Assembly: GCA_947561395.2 (NCBI GenBank)
Contig: OX387193.1
Coordinates: forward strand, 33,368,255-33,432,254
DNA from: Buxus sempervirens
Lineage: Eukaryota > Streptophyta > Magnoliopsida > Buxales > Buxaceae
Length of the DNA: 64,000 nt
Reading direction: 5' to 3'
The translations under genes were made by a program, and so were the position numbers. Each line of letters begins with the position of its first letter. Position 1 is the stretch's first letter. The notes beneath the pieces are model-generated. The model was not told where the DNA came from. It saw only the letters and a list, made by a program, of their open reading frames with translations, and searched no databases. Below, in pieces: positions 32,546-44,469 of the stretch.

Positions 32546-33600
32546 TCAGCTGCCAGAAATTTCTTTTGGTATGATGGTAAGGAGTCTAAGTCCATTCATA
32601 CTATTTGCTGGGAAAAAATCACACTCCTATGGAAGTGGGGTGGACTCAATGTTAAAAGACCTTTAATTAACTAGGCTTTAATACTTAAAGCTGCATGGCA
32701 GTTAACTACATATGCTAAAGGACTGTGGGCAAAAATTATAAAAGATAGATACTTTCCAAATACTTTCTTTCTAGAAGCTCATGCTAATAAGTCCCATTCA
32801 TATGCTTGGAAACAGGTGCAAAGTCTCAAAAATTGGATTCAACATGGAAGTGCATGGACAATAGCCACAGGGCAACAAATTGAAATTCTAAAGGACAAAT
32901 GGGTGGCACCAGACTACAAGAAATTAGAAGTGCAGAAAAATCAGCAGCAATTTAATCTCTCCGTAGTCCAACAGCTACTGGTTTCGGATTCAAATGAATG
33001 GAACTTAGAAATTCTCAAGAAATTCTGGAATGAAGATACTATTCAAGCCATAATGTCAACACAGGTAAGTCAATCTTTGGGAAAGGACTGCAGACATTGG
33101 GTTGCTACATCATCTAGACAGTTTACAGTTGCATCAGCTTATAAACTCCTTATGGAAAGTCATGTTCAGTACTCTCGGCCTCCCTGGCTTAAAATATGGA
33201 AAATCAAATGTCCAAATCGTATCAGATTTTTCTTATGGAAAGCACTGAATGGTTGATTGCCTACTGCTGAACTCTTACATATGAGGCTTGGTTATATTGA
33301 TGACCTTTGTGTTTTATGCAGAGAACATATAGCAAGCCTGGAACATTTGTGGTTGCACTATCCATTCTCCTGTGCAGTTTGGTTCAAGGAAATTGGAGGC
33401 TCCCTACAACAGGTTGGACCCCAAGACTCCTTTTCTTCATGGTTTATTAATTTTCTAAAGTTCCCAGCTCCCTCTTCTGATTGTGATAGTATGGAATTCA
33501 TCAAAGACATTGCAAATTTCGGGTGGGCTATTTGGAAGACAAGAAATGCTGCCATCTTTGACCATAAACGGCCCTTGATTGAAGACACTTTTTGACTATT
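32546..33600 (+). pseudogene. LINE ORF2 C-terminal and zf-RVT region (3' part)
   Basis: Begins ARNFFWYDGKESKSIHTICW, the conserved segment directly after the RT thumb. LKAAWQLTTYAKGLWAKIIK and WIQHGSAWTIATGQQIEILK follow. zf-RVT then reads FTVASAYKLLMESHVQYSRP, KCPNRIRFFLWKALNG and the ligand pattern CVLCREHIASLEHLWLH. Stops at about 32671, 33256 (TGA where Trp is usual) and 33593-33595 break the frame. Confidence 0.85.
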
Positions 33601-33639
33601 TAAGAAGTTTCAACAAGATTCAAGTTTACTAGAGAATGG

Positions 33640-34740
33640 TACTAGCATCATCCCTAGGGGTTATTCATACCTAGAGGTAAGATGCATACATTCCACTGCA
33701 CCGTATATAAAGGTTAATTTTGATGGAGCTCACAAAGATGCATCAAACAAGGCTGCTACTGGTGCAGTTTGTAGAGATGAAATGGGTCATTTTTTGGGGG
33801 GAGTCTCAGTACAAGTGCAAGTATCATCAGCTATTCAACCAGAGGCGTATGGGGCATTAGAAGGTATAAAACTGGCAAAGGCTTTCGACAAAAATGATGC
33901 GATTTTGGAAGGTAATTCCTTGTCTTTAATTACTCTTCTTTCAGCTCCAGAGTCAAGATGGCTATAGAAAATGATGTAGGACGAGTCCTAAGGCTTATGT
34001 GGTCATACATTGTTTTCCGTGCCAGGAGTATTTTGGTAAATTTTAGTCATGTTGTCAAAATGGGCTGAAAATTGGTAGTCTGATTGGAAACGGCCCGAAA
34101 AGTTGGACTGGGGGCGGTGAGGTCTCGTGATTTTAGACATATTCCATCGTTTAGACCTTCAAATAGGCAATTTTACTATTTTTGTAAATGAGTTGATTGT
34201 TTCTGTTTAGGGTCAAGGAAAGTCCGTTTTGAGTCATTCTTTTGGGGAAACCTTTATTTTCGGATGTATTTTAGGAATTTGAGTATTTCTTGAATTTTAC
34301 TATTTTTAGTAAAATTCGTTTTTTTCTACTTTTAGTAAGTTTTGGGTTTTCTGAGTTTAGGGTTTTCTTGTAATGCCTATATAAAGGCTTTTTAGAGAGA
34401 GTTTATTTTTTTTTAATGAATATTTTGATTTGAACCCCAGAATTTGCCTTGTTCTTGAACTTTTCTCGCCTTCTAGAACGATATCTAGACCAACTCGTCA
34501 ATCAGAACGATATCTGATCTGTTCTTCCATCTTCCTTGCATCAGAAAATTAGTGCGACCCTAAGTGAAATAAGAATGCTTTGTTCTACACTCTTATCTGT
34601 TACCTTTTAACATACTTTTCGGGAAGGAAACCAAGTAGTAGATGCCTTAGCCAACTTTGCAATAGACCATTTTCAATGTGTATGGTTTCATACACCTCCA
34701 GAATTTTTGTCTTCTCTTTTGTTTGATGATGCTAGAGGCT
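33640..34740 (+). pseudogene. LINE RNase H domain, split by a solo LTR
   Basis: A plant-type RNase H follows zf-RVT. VNFDGAHKDASNKAATGAVC carries the first Asp and EAYGALEGIKLAK carries the Glu. LEGNSLSLI has Asn at 33913-33915 where the family has the catalytic Asp. After the 572-bp solo LTR the frame resumes at 34549 and reaches REGNQVVDALANFAID with the last Asp, near 34623-34670. This domain degrades the RNA strand during reverse transcription; here it is inactive. Confidence 0.8.
33972..34543. mobile_element. 572-bp solo LTR in the LINE RNase H
   Basis: Starts TGATGTAGGACGAGTCCTAA and ends CTTCCTTGCATCA, with target duplication GAAAA at 33967-33971 and 34544-34548. It contains GCCTATATAAAGGC near 34375, a promoter-like TATA box, and no coding. 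Excising it with one GAAAA copy restores the reading frame of the RNase H. Confidence 0.85.
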
Positions 34741-34792
34741 GTTGTTTCGTAAGAAATTAGATATGAATAATAGAATTCTATTTTCCTTATTT

Positions 34793-34801
34793 AAAAAAAA
34801 A
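34793..34801 (+). other. LINE poly-A tail
   Basis: A9 directly before the right target duplication. Confidence 0.65.
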
Positions 34802-34802
34802 T

Positions 34803-34815
34803 TTGTGGCTTTGAC
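34803..34815 (+). repeat. Right target-site duplication of the twin-primed LINE
   Basis: TTGTGGCTTTGAC, one mismatch from the left copy at 19889-19901. Confidence 0.75.
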
Positions 34816-36043
34816 GGCTGAAGCAAGGAGAAGAAAAACCCTACGACCAGCACACTTTCCAAAGAGATTTTCTGAAGTTTTTAGCTTGGTGGCCTGTGTG
34901 GATCGATTGTTATGGTTTGCTTGGAGTTTTGGGTGATCTAAGATAGGTAGCCGCAACGGATCAGATGCAGGTAAACGAACCATGCAGATAGCTACAGTTG
35001 GCTCCTTATTGGGCCACCTCATCATAACCAATCGAAGCATCCATTTCTTTCTTGTAAATTACAAAAAAATTCCACAATTGCTACACCCAATTTAGTAGCA
35101 ACCAAAAGCAAATCCCATGTGATTCTTAATCTTGTTATCAGTTCTTCCAGGAAATGTAGTAGCGATCTTAGACCACCTAGAATTATAGAAAAAAGGAAAA
35201 AAAAACCATATTATGAAAAACTAACGATAGAAGATATGGAGCCTTAATTAATAAGTTCTAGTTTTTGCTCGCCTCAAATTATTGATGAAGATATTGGAGA
35301 AACTAGCCACTTCATTAAGAAGAAAGGAAGTTCAGTAAATGAAGAGGAGGAGAAACTTGTTGCCAAGATGAGCATAGAGATCGATAACCAGTTGTTCCTC
35401 GGCTTCAGTAAGAAGGCCTCACTTCAAGTCGGGTCGAAGGTAGTTGGTGCAACGAAGAAGGCCTCACTTTGTGATAAAAAATGCTATCAAGGTCGAGCAA
35501 ATTTAATAATATTGAACTTTAACATTTAGATGGTTCCAAATAAATAAAATAAGACATCCAAGCAAAAAGAGTACCAATTAACACATTAAAAAAGAAAAAA
35601 AGAAAAAAGGCAATCAAATGAATTCCTGAATGAATCTTTAACAAAATATAAAAAGGAAGTTACGTTTCTAATAAGCCATAAAAAAATTCTCTAAAATGTA
35701 GTAGCCAATCCACCCTAGTGTATCTTTACTCAATCTCGTGAAGAAATTGAAGAAATAATATGCCCATTTTTTAAATCTTTTGAATTCTTCCTTCACATCT
35801 GATTCCGCATGACCCCAGAACAAAATTAGCTGTTGTATTTTATGATTCGCTACACTTGAAGTTGTTAATCTTTTTGTTGTGTTCACTGCAATTTAAAAAT
35901 AATTCTTTCAATACAAGCAAAAAATAATGAGGTTGTCAAAAATAATCTTTTTGACATATTCATGATATATTTTAATTGCCAGATATTGAATACTACCACA
36001 AGTAGATTTCTTTGAGCTTTGAATTAATGAGGTTTGCATAAGT
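34816..36043. other. Unassigned DNA
   Basis: About 1.2 kb without a recognised domain. GAAGAAGGCCTCACTT-like words recur at about 35410 and 35452. No gene is supported. Confidence 0.4.
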
Positions 36044-36048
36044 AATAC

Positions 36049-38914
36049 TATAATGCCCTGGATCCGGTAGTTTTTTTTTTTTTCAATGGATCAAGGCATT
36101 ACTTGAATGATAATAAGGCAATTAAGAACAAAAACATAAATGATATGAAGGTAAATCAGAGTACGCCAAATTCAAACAACTCCTTCATTAATTCAAAATA
36201 AAGGTGCTAATGGTCCTCAAAATAAACTTCTTAATTCAATACATGAAATCTGAAATTTTAAATAATGCAACTACCTATTCTAGACACTTCTCAACCCTAC
36301 CATAATTGAAATAGCTCCTAAACAAATCTCCTAACAAAATATAAAAGAAAACTAATAATCCATAAGGTGCTCATCAAGGTCCTTTACTGTACCCTCTGTA
36401 TTATCTACCCCGACTTGCACATACTCTCCAAGAGTATCTGAAAACAAATATTTAAAAACAAGGGTGAAATATAAAATCTCAGCAAGTAGCAACATGCATG
36501 CTATAAAACAGTCCATATAATTTTATAAAACATTTTCATAAGGTGCAATGATAAATCCAAATACCAAATATCCAAGAATAATATGCTATAAATCCAAAAC
36601 CACATAATTTCAAAGTAAAACCAATAATACAATCAACACACCACATAATTTGTGACATCACAAGGCTCGTGAAATAAGACACCTTTGAGAAGTGAAAATC
36701 CCGATTCCAAATGCCACCTCCCAATCTATTTTGGCCGAAATACACGAACTACAACATAAGGGAGAACCCGATACAGGGATAAAGGTTGGCATGTACAATC
36801 ACAACTTCCCACCAAGATACATGGATCAAGGAAATATGATTGCTGTGAGTTCCTAATTCCCACCGAGATACACGGACCAAAATGCATAAATGGACCACGG
36901 GGTTAACTAAACAAAGAAGACCCACTTCGCTATTTAGCTAAACTATGGATCCATAACAAGCTTTGCCCGCTAGACACAAGGCAAAAAAAATTGAAACATG
37001 TTATTTTAGATACCAAAAATACCATCAATAGTTCACAAGCCAACTTCAAGATACATGAAGGAAATCTAAGTCTCAAACCCAAGCTACATGAGTGAGAATA
37101 ACCACTCCGAGGTACACGGAGGAAAATAATAACAATTCTGCCATAACAACTCTGGAAACATCTTTAGGTAGGTCAAATACAAGTATAGGAATCAATAATA
37201 TCAAAATAAGTTGAAAAGAGAATGATTTGGAATGATAAACTCAAATAAAAGTCATTTTAGTAGAACGTACGCAAATTCTTTATAAAAGTCCAACTAAATC
37301 ATCAGCCAGTGCAAACACTCTCAAAACGCCATAATCTTATTGGTACATGAGTTGGAATTCAATAAAAACAATTTTATAATCAAAAACTATGTCAAAAGAA
37401 AAAATTCTAAAAATCTGTCAGTGAGCGCTGTTGGGCGCTTGTTAAAACACGTTTTCCATAAATCAGCCGCTTGGGATCGCGCTTGAGCGTGATTCCGGGC
37501 GTTCGGTTTAAATAAAAAGTTTGAGTTTCGGGTTCTGAATTTTCTAAAAAAACATAGGCGGGAGCTCGAGCGTGATTGCAAGCGTCCATATAAAATTTTG
37601 AAAATCTAGGTTTTACGAAATTTTGCGAATTTTCTATTTCTTGTTCTAAAACTTATTTCCATCATTCAAGATCACTTCTAATATATCTAAAATCATTCTC
37701 TAAACACACTAAACCATTCTAAATCAATTACTAACAAATCTAATCATCAAAATCATACATTTCATCCAAAGATCAAAGTAAATAAAATTCTATCAAAAAG
37801 AACATAAAATTTTTCCATGCTTTAAACCTTAACCAAAATCTTCCAAATCAACATAAACATGTTTTTAAATCACCACAAATCCGAAGAACACAAGTTTTAT
37901 CGTCTAAACAATAAACCATGCAAATTTTCCAATGTAAAGGGTTACTACTTGCCTTAAGATTGCAAAATCCTTCTTCTCCAATGAACCTCAAAGTACAGTC
38001 GATTTTCTGAAATTGTCGCACAACTTTAGGAATCTTCAAACACGATCTCCACCGTTCAAATTGAAGAACCACCAGCCTAGAATAAAATCTCCAAATGTAA
38101 GGCCTATCCAACGGTTGGATCTTTCTAGATCGTCGTTTGATTGTTGCTGGTTGGACTTCTCTACAACTCCTCTTTTTCTCTAAAGTCTCTTATTTTCTCT
38201 TTCTATTTTTCCAGCCTTATGAACAAATTTTCTCTCTCCTTTTCTCCTCATGATTCAATTAATGGAAACCCCAAATCTTTCCTAATGCCTTCCTTTTATA
38301 GGCTCATCCAAATACAAGTCCTAATTGGATTAGGAAACTTTCTAATTAGGATTCCTAATTCTATTTGAAAAGCTTTCCTACCTTATCTCTTCTTTTAATT
38401 ATTTTCTCTTAAATCAAATTTATAACGAACTTCTAATTTAATAAATTTTCGTTCTAATCATTTCCCCTATTTTAAAATATTACTAAAACACCCCAAAACT
38501 CATCTTATCCTCAAATTTAAAACATCTAATTAAGTATTATTACAGTTAGGTCATTTTCTCATCTTTTAAACTATAAATTAAGTTACTTCAATCCAAATTT
38601 GTTCTAACTTAATTTTTCTTATTATTTCAACTCTAATAATTATTTATTTTATTAATTTAATAATTGGCCTTTGAGAAAAGACTAAAATACCCTTTTTATT
38701 ATTGTACTATATTTGACCATTAGATTTATTTCTAAATTTCCAGATTTAACCTCCTCATTATTTCTCTCATAATATGAGTGTGAATTATAATTTTAATCAT
38801 CCAAATACTTAGATTAAATATTTATCTCTTGATATTTTATATTTATTTATTTTATTTCTTCTAATGTTTAGATTTACAATTATATTATTATTTCCTAAAA
38901 TTCGGGATTCTACA
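36049..38914 (-). mobile_element. 2.87-kb solo LTR, Tekay-type family, minus orientation
   Basis: Read on the minus strand it starts TGTAGAATCCCGAATTTTAG and ends CCGGATCCAGGGCATTATA (final CA mutated to TA). The target duplication is AATAC at 36044-36048 and 38915-38919. The TGTARAAYCCCGAATTT start and CGG...GGCRTTACA end are shared with the LTRs at 46891, 53377, 55220 and 60504. No internal gag-pol is present, so a complete element was reduced to one LTR by recombination. Confidence 0.85.
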
Positions 38915-38919
38915 AATAC

Positions 38920-39463
38920 AGTTTATATGTATAATATAAATGTATAAATTTTCAAGTAAGAAAAAAAATAATAAGTTAATGATTGCCAATTTGGACACTA
39001 CCACAAGTATATGGGTCATGACAAGTAGAATAGAACAAGCAAAGTATCGTATCCACAAGGAAGAGATTCAAATACTAATTAATCAAATTTCTTATATTAT
39101 TTAAATAATTCCAAATTTCAATGACAAATTACTAGAATGATAAAACAGAAATAAATTACTAAATTCAAAAGTGAGAAATCAAATATGAATGAGTTCTAGG
39201 ATTTGGGTTTCATTAATTGGATTCTTTCAATAAATTTGCATATGATTACTTGCATCCATTCTTTGCTAATTAAAATGACCGAATTCCCATATGCATGTGC
39301 TATCCTCTTTTAAGGTATAACATCTATACCTATGTTGATCCTACATCTACTTTCATGATCTTTGGAAATATTAAACGAGAATCACAAGGGTGTGTGATTA
39401 TTTCTAAACTACATTACCCAGGTTTGATGAATTTTCCAACTAATGTTGAACTTCCACTTTTGA
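38920..39463. repeat. Host repetitive DNA 5' of the Tekay-like element
   Basis: Contains GTCATGACAAGTAGAATAGA and AGTATCGTATCCACAAGGAA, words I associate with abundant plant retrotransposon sequence. It appears continuous with 52094-53376 on the far side of the Tekay-like insertion. Family not assigned. Confidence 0.45.
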
Positions 39464-39823
39464 TGTGAAACCCAGATTTCCATACAATTAGCACACCCTA
39501 AATAGTGAAACTTGTTGTGTAGGTGAAGCTGGATAAGCCCAGACTTGAAGCCAACCAAGTGGCTAAGTCCAGGCTCATCAGTAATATGTAAAGGTAAGGT
39601 AAGCCTTCCTTCATCTGAGAAATTCCTAAGTGATTGAGCGAATTATTTTATGAAATGGAGAATGACTGTGTTAGTGTTGTACAATAGGTGGAGTGGCAAA
39701 GTGGTGATTGTTGGTGTTTGATGGAGGAGGAGGGCACTGTTGGGAATAACATGGAGAAAAGGGAAAATTTTGCATAAGTGTGGAAAAAAAAAACAAAAGG
39801 GGAAGCCCCATTCGTATGAACCA

Positions 39824-39867
<44 letters not shown>

Positions 39868-40994
39868 TTCCTTCTTCATTTCCTTCTCCTCTCCCACTCT
39901 CATTTCTTCTTCATCTTCTCTCATTCTCTTCCCCTCATCACACTCCTTTTCTCTTTAAATCCATCTGAAGAGAGAGACCCTCGCTAGCAAGCAAAGAAGA
40001 GGAATACAAAGAAGGATTTTCGTTTGGAGCTTTAGCTTGCAGATTTGTGGAGGAACCACCCAAAGAGCCAATGAGTTGTTCGTAGGTTGCAATAGGAGCT
40101 AGGGAGCTTGCTTAATCAATTGCAAGATGTAAGTAACACCACCCAAAACCTATGTTTTCGTTTTGGCCATTTTCGTGTTCAACATGTGGAAGTTAGGGTT
40201 TGAATGTGAATTTGATTTCCTAGGCAAATAAGAGAGATTTTTGTTGGGGGTTTTGTAAGAATTAGGTAACCACACATGCTAGGACCAATTTAGAGCCTAA
40301 ATATCATAGAAAATAGTGAGAATCGAAAACCCTAGAAAAATCACGAAAATCGGATTTCTCGCGACCTGTAGAAGTTCTAGGCGCCCGAACCGTCCCTCAA
40401 GCGTGACTTTGGGGGGCCTTTTAGGATTTTGATTTAATGCAAGGATGCTCGAGTGCCCCTTGGGTGACCTGCCTGAACCAGAGGAACCCGAGAGCAATTT
40501 TTGGCCGCTAGAAGTAGGCTCTAGCGACCCTTGAGCGACCTGACCAAATTTTCCCAATTTTGGATTTTCAGCCCAGATCAAACTACGGAATGTCCAATTA
40601 AACATGCAAGCAATGGCCAATTAATTGAAAGAATAAAATCCGAAATCATCAAATTTAATCAACAAAGAATGTATCACAATTTCATATGCAAATTAAAATC
40701 CAAAATCTAATGATTACATCCAAATCCTAGAATAAGAAAACTAGCAACTCATATATAACAAAACAATCCAATAACCATCAAAATATGAATCCAACATCAA
40801 AATTCTTCAATCAAACATCAAAGAAAAAATTAAAAATAAGAAGAAGATGAAGAACTATTGTCTGTAGAAGTCAATCCTTACTACAAAAATCGCCCTTCTT
40901 CTTGCTTCTCCCAAATCCTTGTACACAAGTCTCTTCTTTTTCTCCCCAGTCCAATCCCAAGCCAAAAACGCATACCTGGTTCAAGGGCGTGACA
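39464..40994 (+). repeat. 5' LTR of Tekay-like element (chimeric)
   Basis: Starts TGTGAAACCCAGATTTCC and ends GTTCAAGGGCGTGACA, 1531 bp. It matches the 3' LTR from 39464 to about 40432 and again over the last 23 bp. The intervening 540 bp is unrelated to the 3' LTR tail, and part of it (about 40598-40970) nearly duplicates the 3' genomic flank at 52122-52488. A compound (CT)n(CA)n microsatellite lies at 39826-39868; the 3' LTR has only (CT)n. Confidence 0.8.
39826..39868. repeat. Compound microsatellite (CT)n(CA)n
   Basis: About ten CT units followed by about twelve CA units inside the 5' LTR. The Ser/Leu/His-rich open frames over it are artefacts. Confidence 0.85.
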
Positions 40995-40998
40995 ATTT

Positions 40999-41010
40999 TT
41001 AGTATCAGAG
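40999..41010 (+). promoter_or_regulatory. Primer binding site (initiator Met tRNA), degenerate
   Basis: TTAGTATCAGAG, close to the canonical TGGTATCAGAG, lies four bases after the 5' LTR end. Confidence 0.65.
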
Positions 41011-41495
41011 AATAAATAATATCCAAAACCTAGAATAGAAGCCTTAGGTTGGTTTGGGGAATGAGTGCACGCTAGCTAGAACCCCTAGGTTGTTTCTAGG
41101 GATTCATTACTTATTTTTGATTGCATAATTATTACTAGTATCTTATGTGATTGTGTGTGATGAGCCAAATGTATCTGGTTATACTAAGTTATTATGAAGC
41201 ATTGGCCAGTGCTGAATATATACCGAAGTGACTAACCTTATACAAGTGGGATAGCTTATTAGCTAAATCTTGCATGAAATGAGTATATGCTTACATATAT
41301 ATTATTATGAAGAAATTAGTGAAGGGATTTTCGTGACAAACCCCGACCTTCGTATAGCTGCAGATATACTGAAGGGAGTGGTAGTGATGAAGTATTCCTT
41401 CAGATTTCTTTTCCTTTTGTAAACTAGCAATGCATGTGGATTCATTTGTCTTAATTGATTGTATTAATTGGGTGTGTTATTAAATTTCAGTTGAT

Positions 41496-42871
41496 ATGGC
41501 TCCTAGACTGAAAGGCAGAGGCTGTAGAGCAGCAGCTGCCTATGTTCCAGTGCATGATCCCGCAGATATTCCGGCGGATGACCCAGTGATTGACCCAGTT
41601 GTAGATCCAATTGAGGATCCTACCGCAGCTCCAGCTGGTGTTCTAGCTGCTATAGATGTTGTCCCACCCGATGCCCCAGTTACTAGAGGGCAGATAGATC
41701 AAGTTTGGAGAGTTTTGGGTGAGGTGTCCACTTTGTTCTAGCAGCAGGCTGCTGTGAAACATCACCATGGGCAGAATCCGCCTGGATATGAGAGAGGTGA
41801 TCAGATAGTAGATGCTATGAGATGGTTTAGGAGGATGTCTCCCCCTCCCTTTCATGGGCATCCTGATCCCATGGAGGTGAAGAGATGGTTGTTGAAGATT
41901 GAGAAAATCTTCACAGCCATAGGATGTAAAGAGGACGATAAGGTAGGCTTGGCTACCTATGTATTGGAGGGCGAGGCTGACTTCTGGTGGAGGTCAGTGG
42001 TGGTAGAGATGACAGTGGAGGGAGTTCCACTCACTTGGAAGGAGTTTCGAGATCGGTTCTTCGATCGCTACTTTCCTGAGGAGGTCAGGATACAGAAGGA
42101 GGCAGAGTTCCTCCATATATCTCAGGGGAGTTAGTCTGTGGCTAGTACGTGGTGAGGTTTACGGAGTTATTGAGATTCGCCCCACTCCTCGTCGATACTG
42201 AGGGCAAGAAGGCCCGACATTTTGAGAGAGGCCTACGACAGGTCATCAGGGACAGAGTAGAGGTGTTCCTGAGGAGTAGTTTCTCCAAGTCCGTGAGGAG
42301 GGCTACGGTAGTTAAGAGGACTCAATCCAGAGGGGCTAAGGAGGTGAAAGCACAGAGGGTGCCGCCTAGGCTAGCACACGGTCAGAGGAGGTATTCTGGC
42401 AAGGATGGCAGGCAGAGATATACTACTGGTGATTAGAGGAGACCCAGTGGAGGGGTCCAGGCTGGAGGAGAGCAAGTTAGAGGGTTGTCGGTGCTAGTTG
42501 TTAGAGGTGCGGCAGATTCCACATGCCAGGGCCATGTTTTGCACCGGTAGGAGCGTGTTACCGTTGTGGGCAGCATGGTCATCGGATCTATGAGTGCCCG
42601 CATCCTTCTACCTATCAATTGCTTCAAGGTAGACCCTACCAGGCGACTGAGGCACCATCCACTACAGCACCACCTAGACACCAGAGGCCGCATGCATACT
42701 GAGGAGGTCGTGGAGGCCCGAGGCAGCAGGGCAGGCCGGCAGGTAGAAGCAGACCATAGTAGGCAGAGTAGAGATCTCAGTTTGCACCACTACAGCCGTA
42801 GCCTCTACAGGCCAGAGCCTTCGCCGATGCCCCATCCATTCAGCATAGACCAGATGCACCGGCAGTCGTAA
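41496..42871 (+). pseudogene. Tekay-like gag with zinc knuckle
   Basis: ATG at 41496 starts MAPRLKGRGCRAAAAY, a typical basic N-terminus of Tekay gag, then an Asp/Pro/Val-rich linker. The Retrotrans_gag core follows: RWFRRMSPPPFHGHPDPMEV, LATYVLEGEADFWWRSV, and WKEFRDRFFDRYFPEE. It continues in a shifted frame with VVRFTELLRFAPLL. A CCHC knuckle, CYRCGQHGHRIYEC, lies at about 42561-42602. Stops at 41739-41741 and 42132-42134 both stand where CAG Gln is plausible (TAG), and a frameshift follows at about 42140. Confidence 0.85.
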
Positions 42872-43266
42872 GAGGTACCATCTCTATTTCTTGTCATTCT
42901 GCCAGGAGTTTATTTGATTTGGAAGCTACCCATTCGTTTATTACACCTGATTGTGCATGCCATATTGGGTTAGTCCCTTCCTGTTTGGAGTCTGCATTGT
43001 CTATTTATACACCGTTGGATGAGACTAGTGAGGTGGAGACAGTCTATAGGGACTATATGATTAGACTAGGCAAGATGGAGTTGCCTGGAGACTTGATTAG
43101 TCTAAATTTTAGTGGATATGACGTGATCTTGGGTATGGACTGGTTGTCAAGACACCATGTGATTATTGACTGTCATAACAAGTCAATCACAGCCAATAAA
43201 CCAGATAGTCCGATCCATTGCTTCATGAGTCAAGGGTTTAATACCCGTATTAACTTGGTCGCTTAA
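42872..43266 (+). pseudogene. Tekay-like aspartic protease, active site altered
   Basis: Encodes SARSLFDLEATHSFITPDCA followed by SLNFSGYDVILGMDWLSRHH and IDCHNKSI, the retropepsin fold of Ty3 elements. The active-site triad region, normally DSGATHSF, reads DLEATHSF: Asp is kept but Ser and Gly are lost. The TAA at 43264-43266 ends the frame before the RT, which continues in the same phase. Confidence 0.82.
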
Positions 43267-44466
43267 GTTGAAGTGGAACCAGCGAAGAGCAAGGAGTTGA
43301 GTATTGAAGAAGTGCCAGTGGTCTGTGAGTTCACAGAGGTATTTCTAGATGATTTACCTGGGTTGCCACCCTAGAGAGATTTTAAGTTCAAGATCCAACT
43401 TATGCCTGGCACACATCCGATTTCCAAACAACCGTACAGAATGTTTAGACCAGAGTATGATGAGTTGAAGGTGTAGATTGATGATTTGTTGGCCAAGGTG
43501 TTTATTAAGCATAGTGCATCGCCTTGGGGTGCACCGGTGTTATTTGTAAGAAAGAAGGATGACAGCATAAGGTTGTGTATAGATTATAGACAGTTGAATC
43601 AAGTCACTGTCAAGAACAAGTATCCGTTGCCAAGGATAGATGATCTTTTTGATCAGTTGAAGGGAGCCTCTTGGTTTTTTAAGATAAACTTGAGATCGCG
43701 TTATCACCAGTTAAGAGTAGCTCCAGATGACATAGAGAAGACGGCGTTTCGTACAAGGTACGACCACTTTGAGTTTTTGGTGATGACATTTGGGTTGATG
43801 AATGCCACAGCAGTCTTTATGGATTTGATGAATCGGATCTTCAACGAGTATTTGGACCACTTTGTGGTAGGCTTTATAGACAATATTTTGGTTTATTCAA
43901 GGACAAGGGAAGAGCACGAAGGTCATCTTAAGGTGGTATTGCCCACTTTACGCAGCCATCAGTTGTATGCCAAGTTTAGCAAGTGCCAATTCTGGTTGAA
44001 GCAGATCTCCTTTCTTGGGCATATCATATTTGGAGATGGCATATCAATGGATCCATCCAAGGTGAAGGTAGTAGCAAACTGGCCTAGACCTACCAGTGTT
44101 TCAAAGATCCGCAGCTTCTTAGGAATGGCTGGGTATTATCGTAAATTCATTGAGGGGTTTTCTAAGATTTCTGCCCCGTTATCCAACTTGACTAAGAAGT
44201 CTGTGATTTTTCATTGGGATCAGAAGTGTGAGGATAGTTTCCAAGAGTTGAAAGGCAGGTTGACATCAGCCCCAGTTTTGGTCATACCGTCTATGAATGA
44301 GGGATTTGCAGTGTATTGGGATGCATCTGGCATCGGATTGGGCTGTGTATTGATGCAGAGTGGCAAGGTAGTGGCATATGCATCACGACTATTGAGGCCA
44401 CATAAGCGTAATTACCCTACACACGATCTTGAGCTTGCAGCTATAGTGTTTGCCTTGAAGATCTAG
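43267..44466 (+). pseudogene. Tekay-like reverse transcriptase, both catalytic Asp sites changed
   Basis: RT motifs are clear: [69 protein letters not shown]. Motif A reads [11 protein letters not shown], with Asn at 43687-43689 where Asp is expected. The YxDD-equivalent reads [10 protein letters not shown], with Asn at 43882-43884 for the second Asp. Stops lie upstream at 43372-43375 and 43474-43476 (TAG in place of probable CAG). The segment ends with tandem TAG TGA at 44464-44469, where the family has Trp-Arg. Confidence 0.88.
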
Positions 44467-44469
44467 TGA

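Larger units (their letters stand above)
19902..34802. mobile_element. L1-type LINE with 5' inversion (twin priming), invaded by later elements
   Basis: One LINE in two opposite parts. The minus strand from about 32545 down to 19902 carries the 5' region, ORF1 (DUF4283), endonuclease and RT as far as the thumb (LLHKIDAE). The plus strand from about 32546 carries the continuation (ARNFFWYDGKES), zf-RVT and RNase H, and ends in A9 at 34793-34801. The break falls at the same point of the protein in both parts. The 5' end abuts the 3' part, as twin priming predicts. Matching 13-bp duplications lie outside both ends. Later insertions are 21535-22197, 24154-31878 (with 27099-29566 inside) and 33972-34543. 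Without these the LINE is about 5.9 kb, close to full length. Confidence 0.85.
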
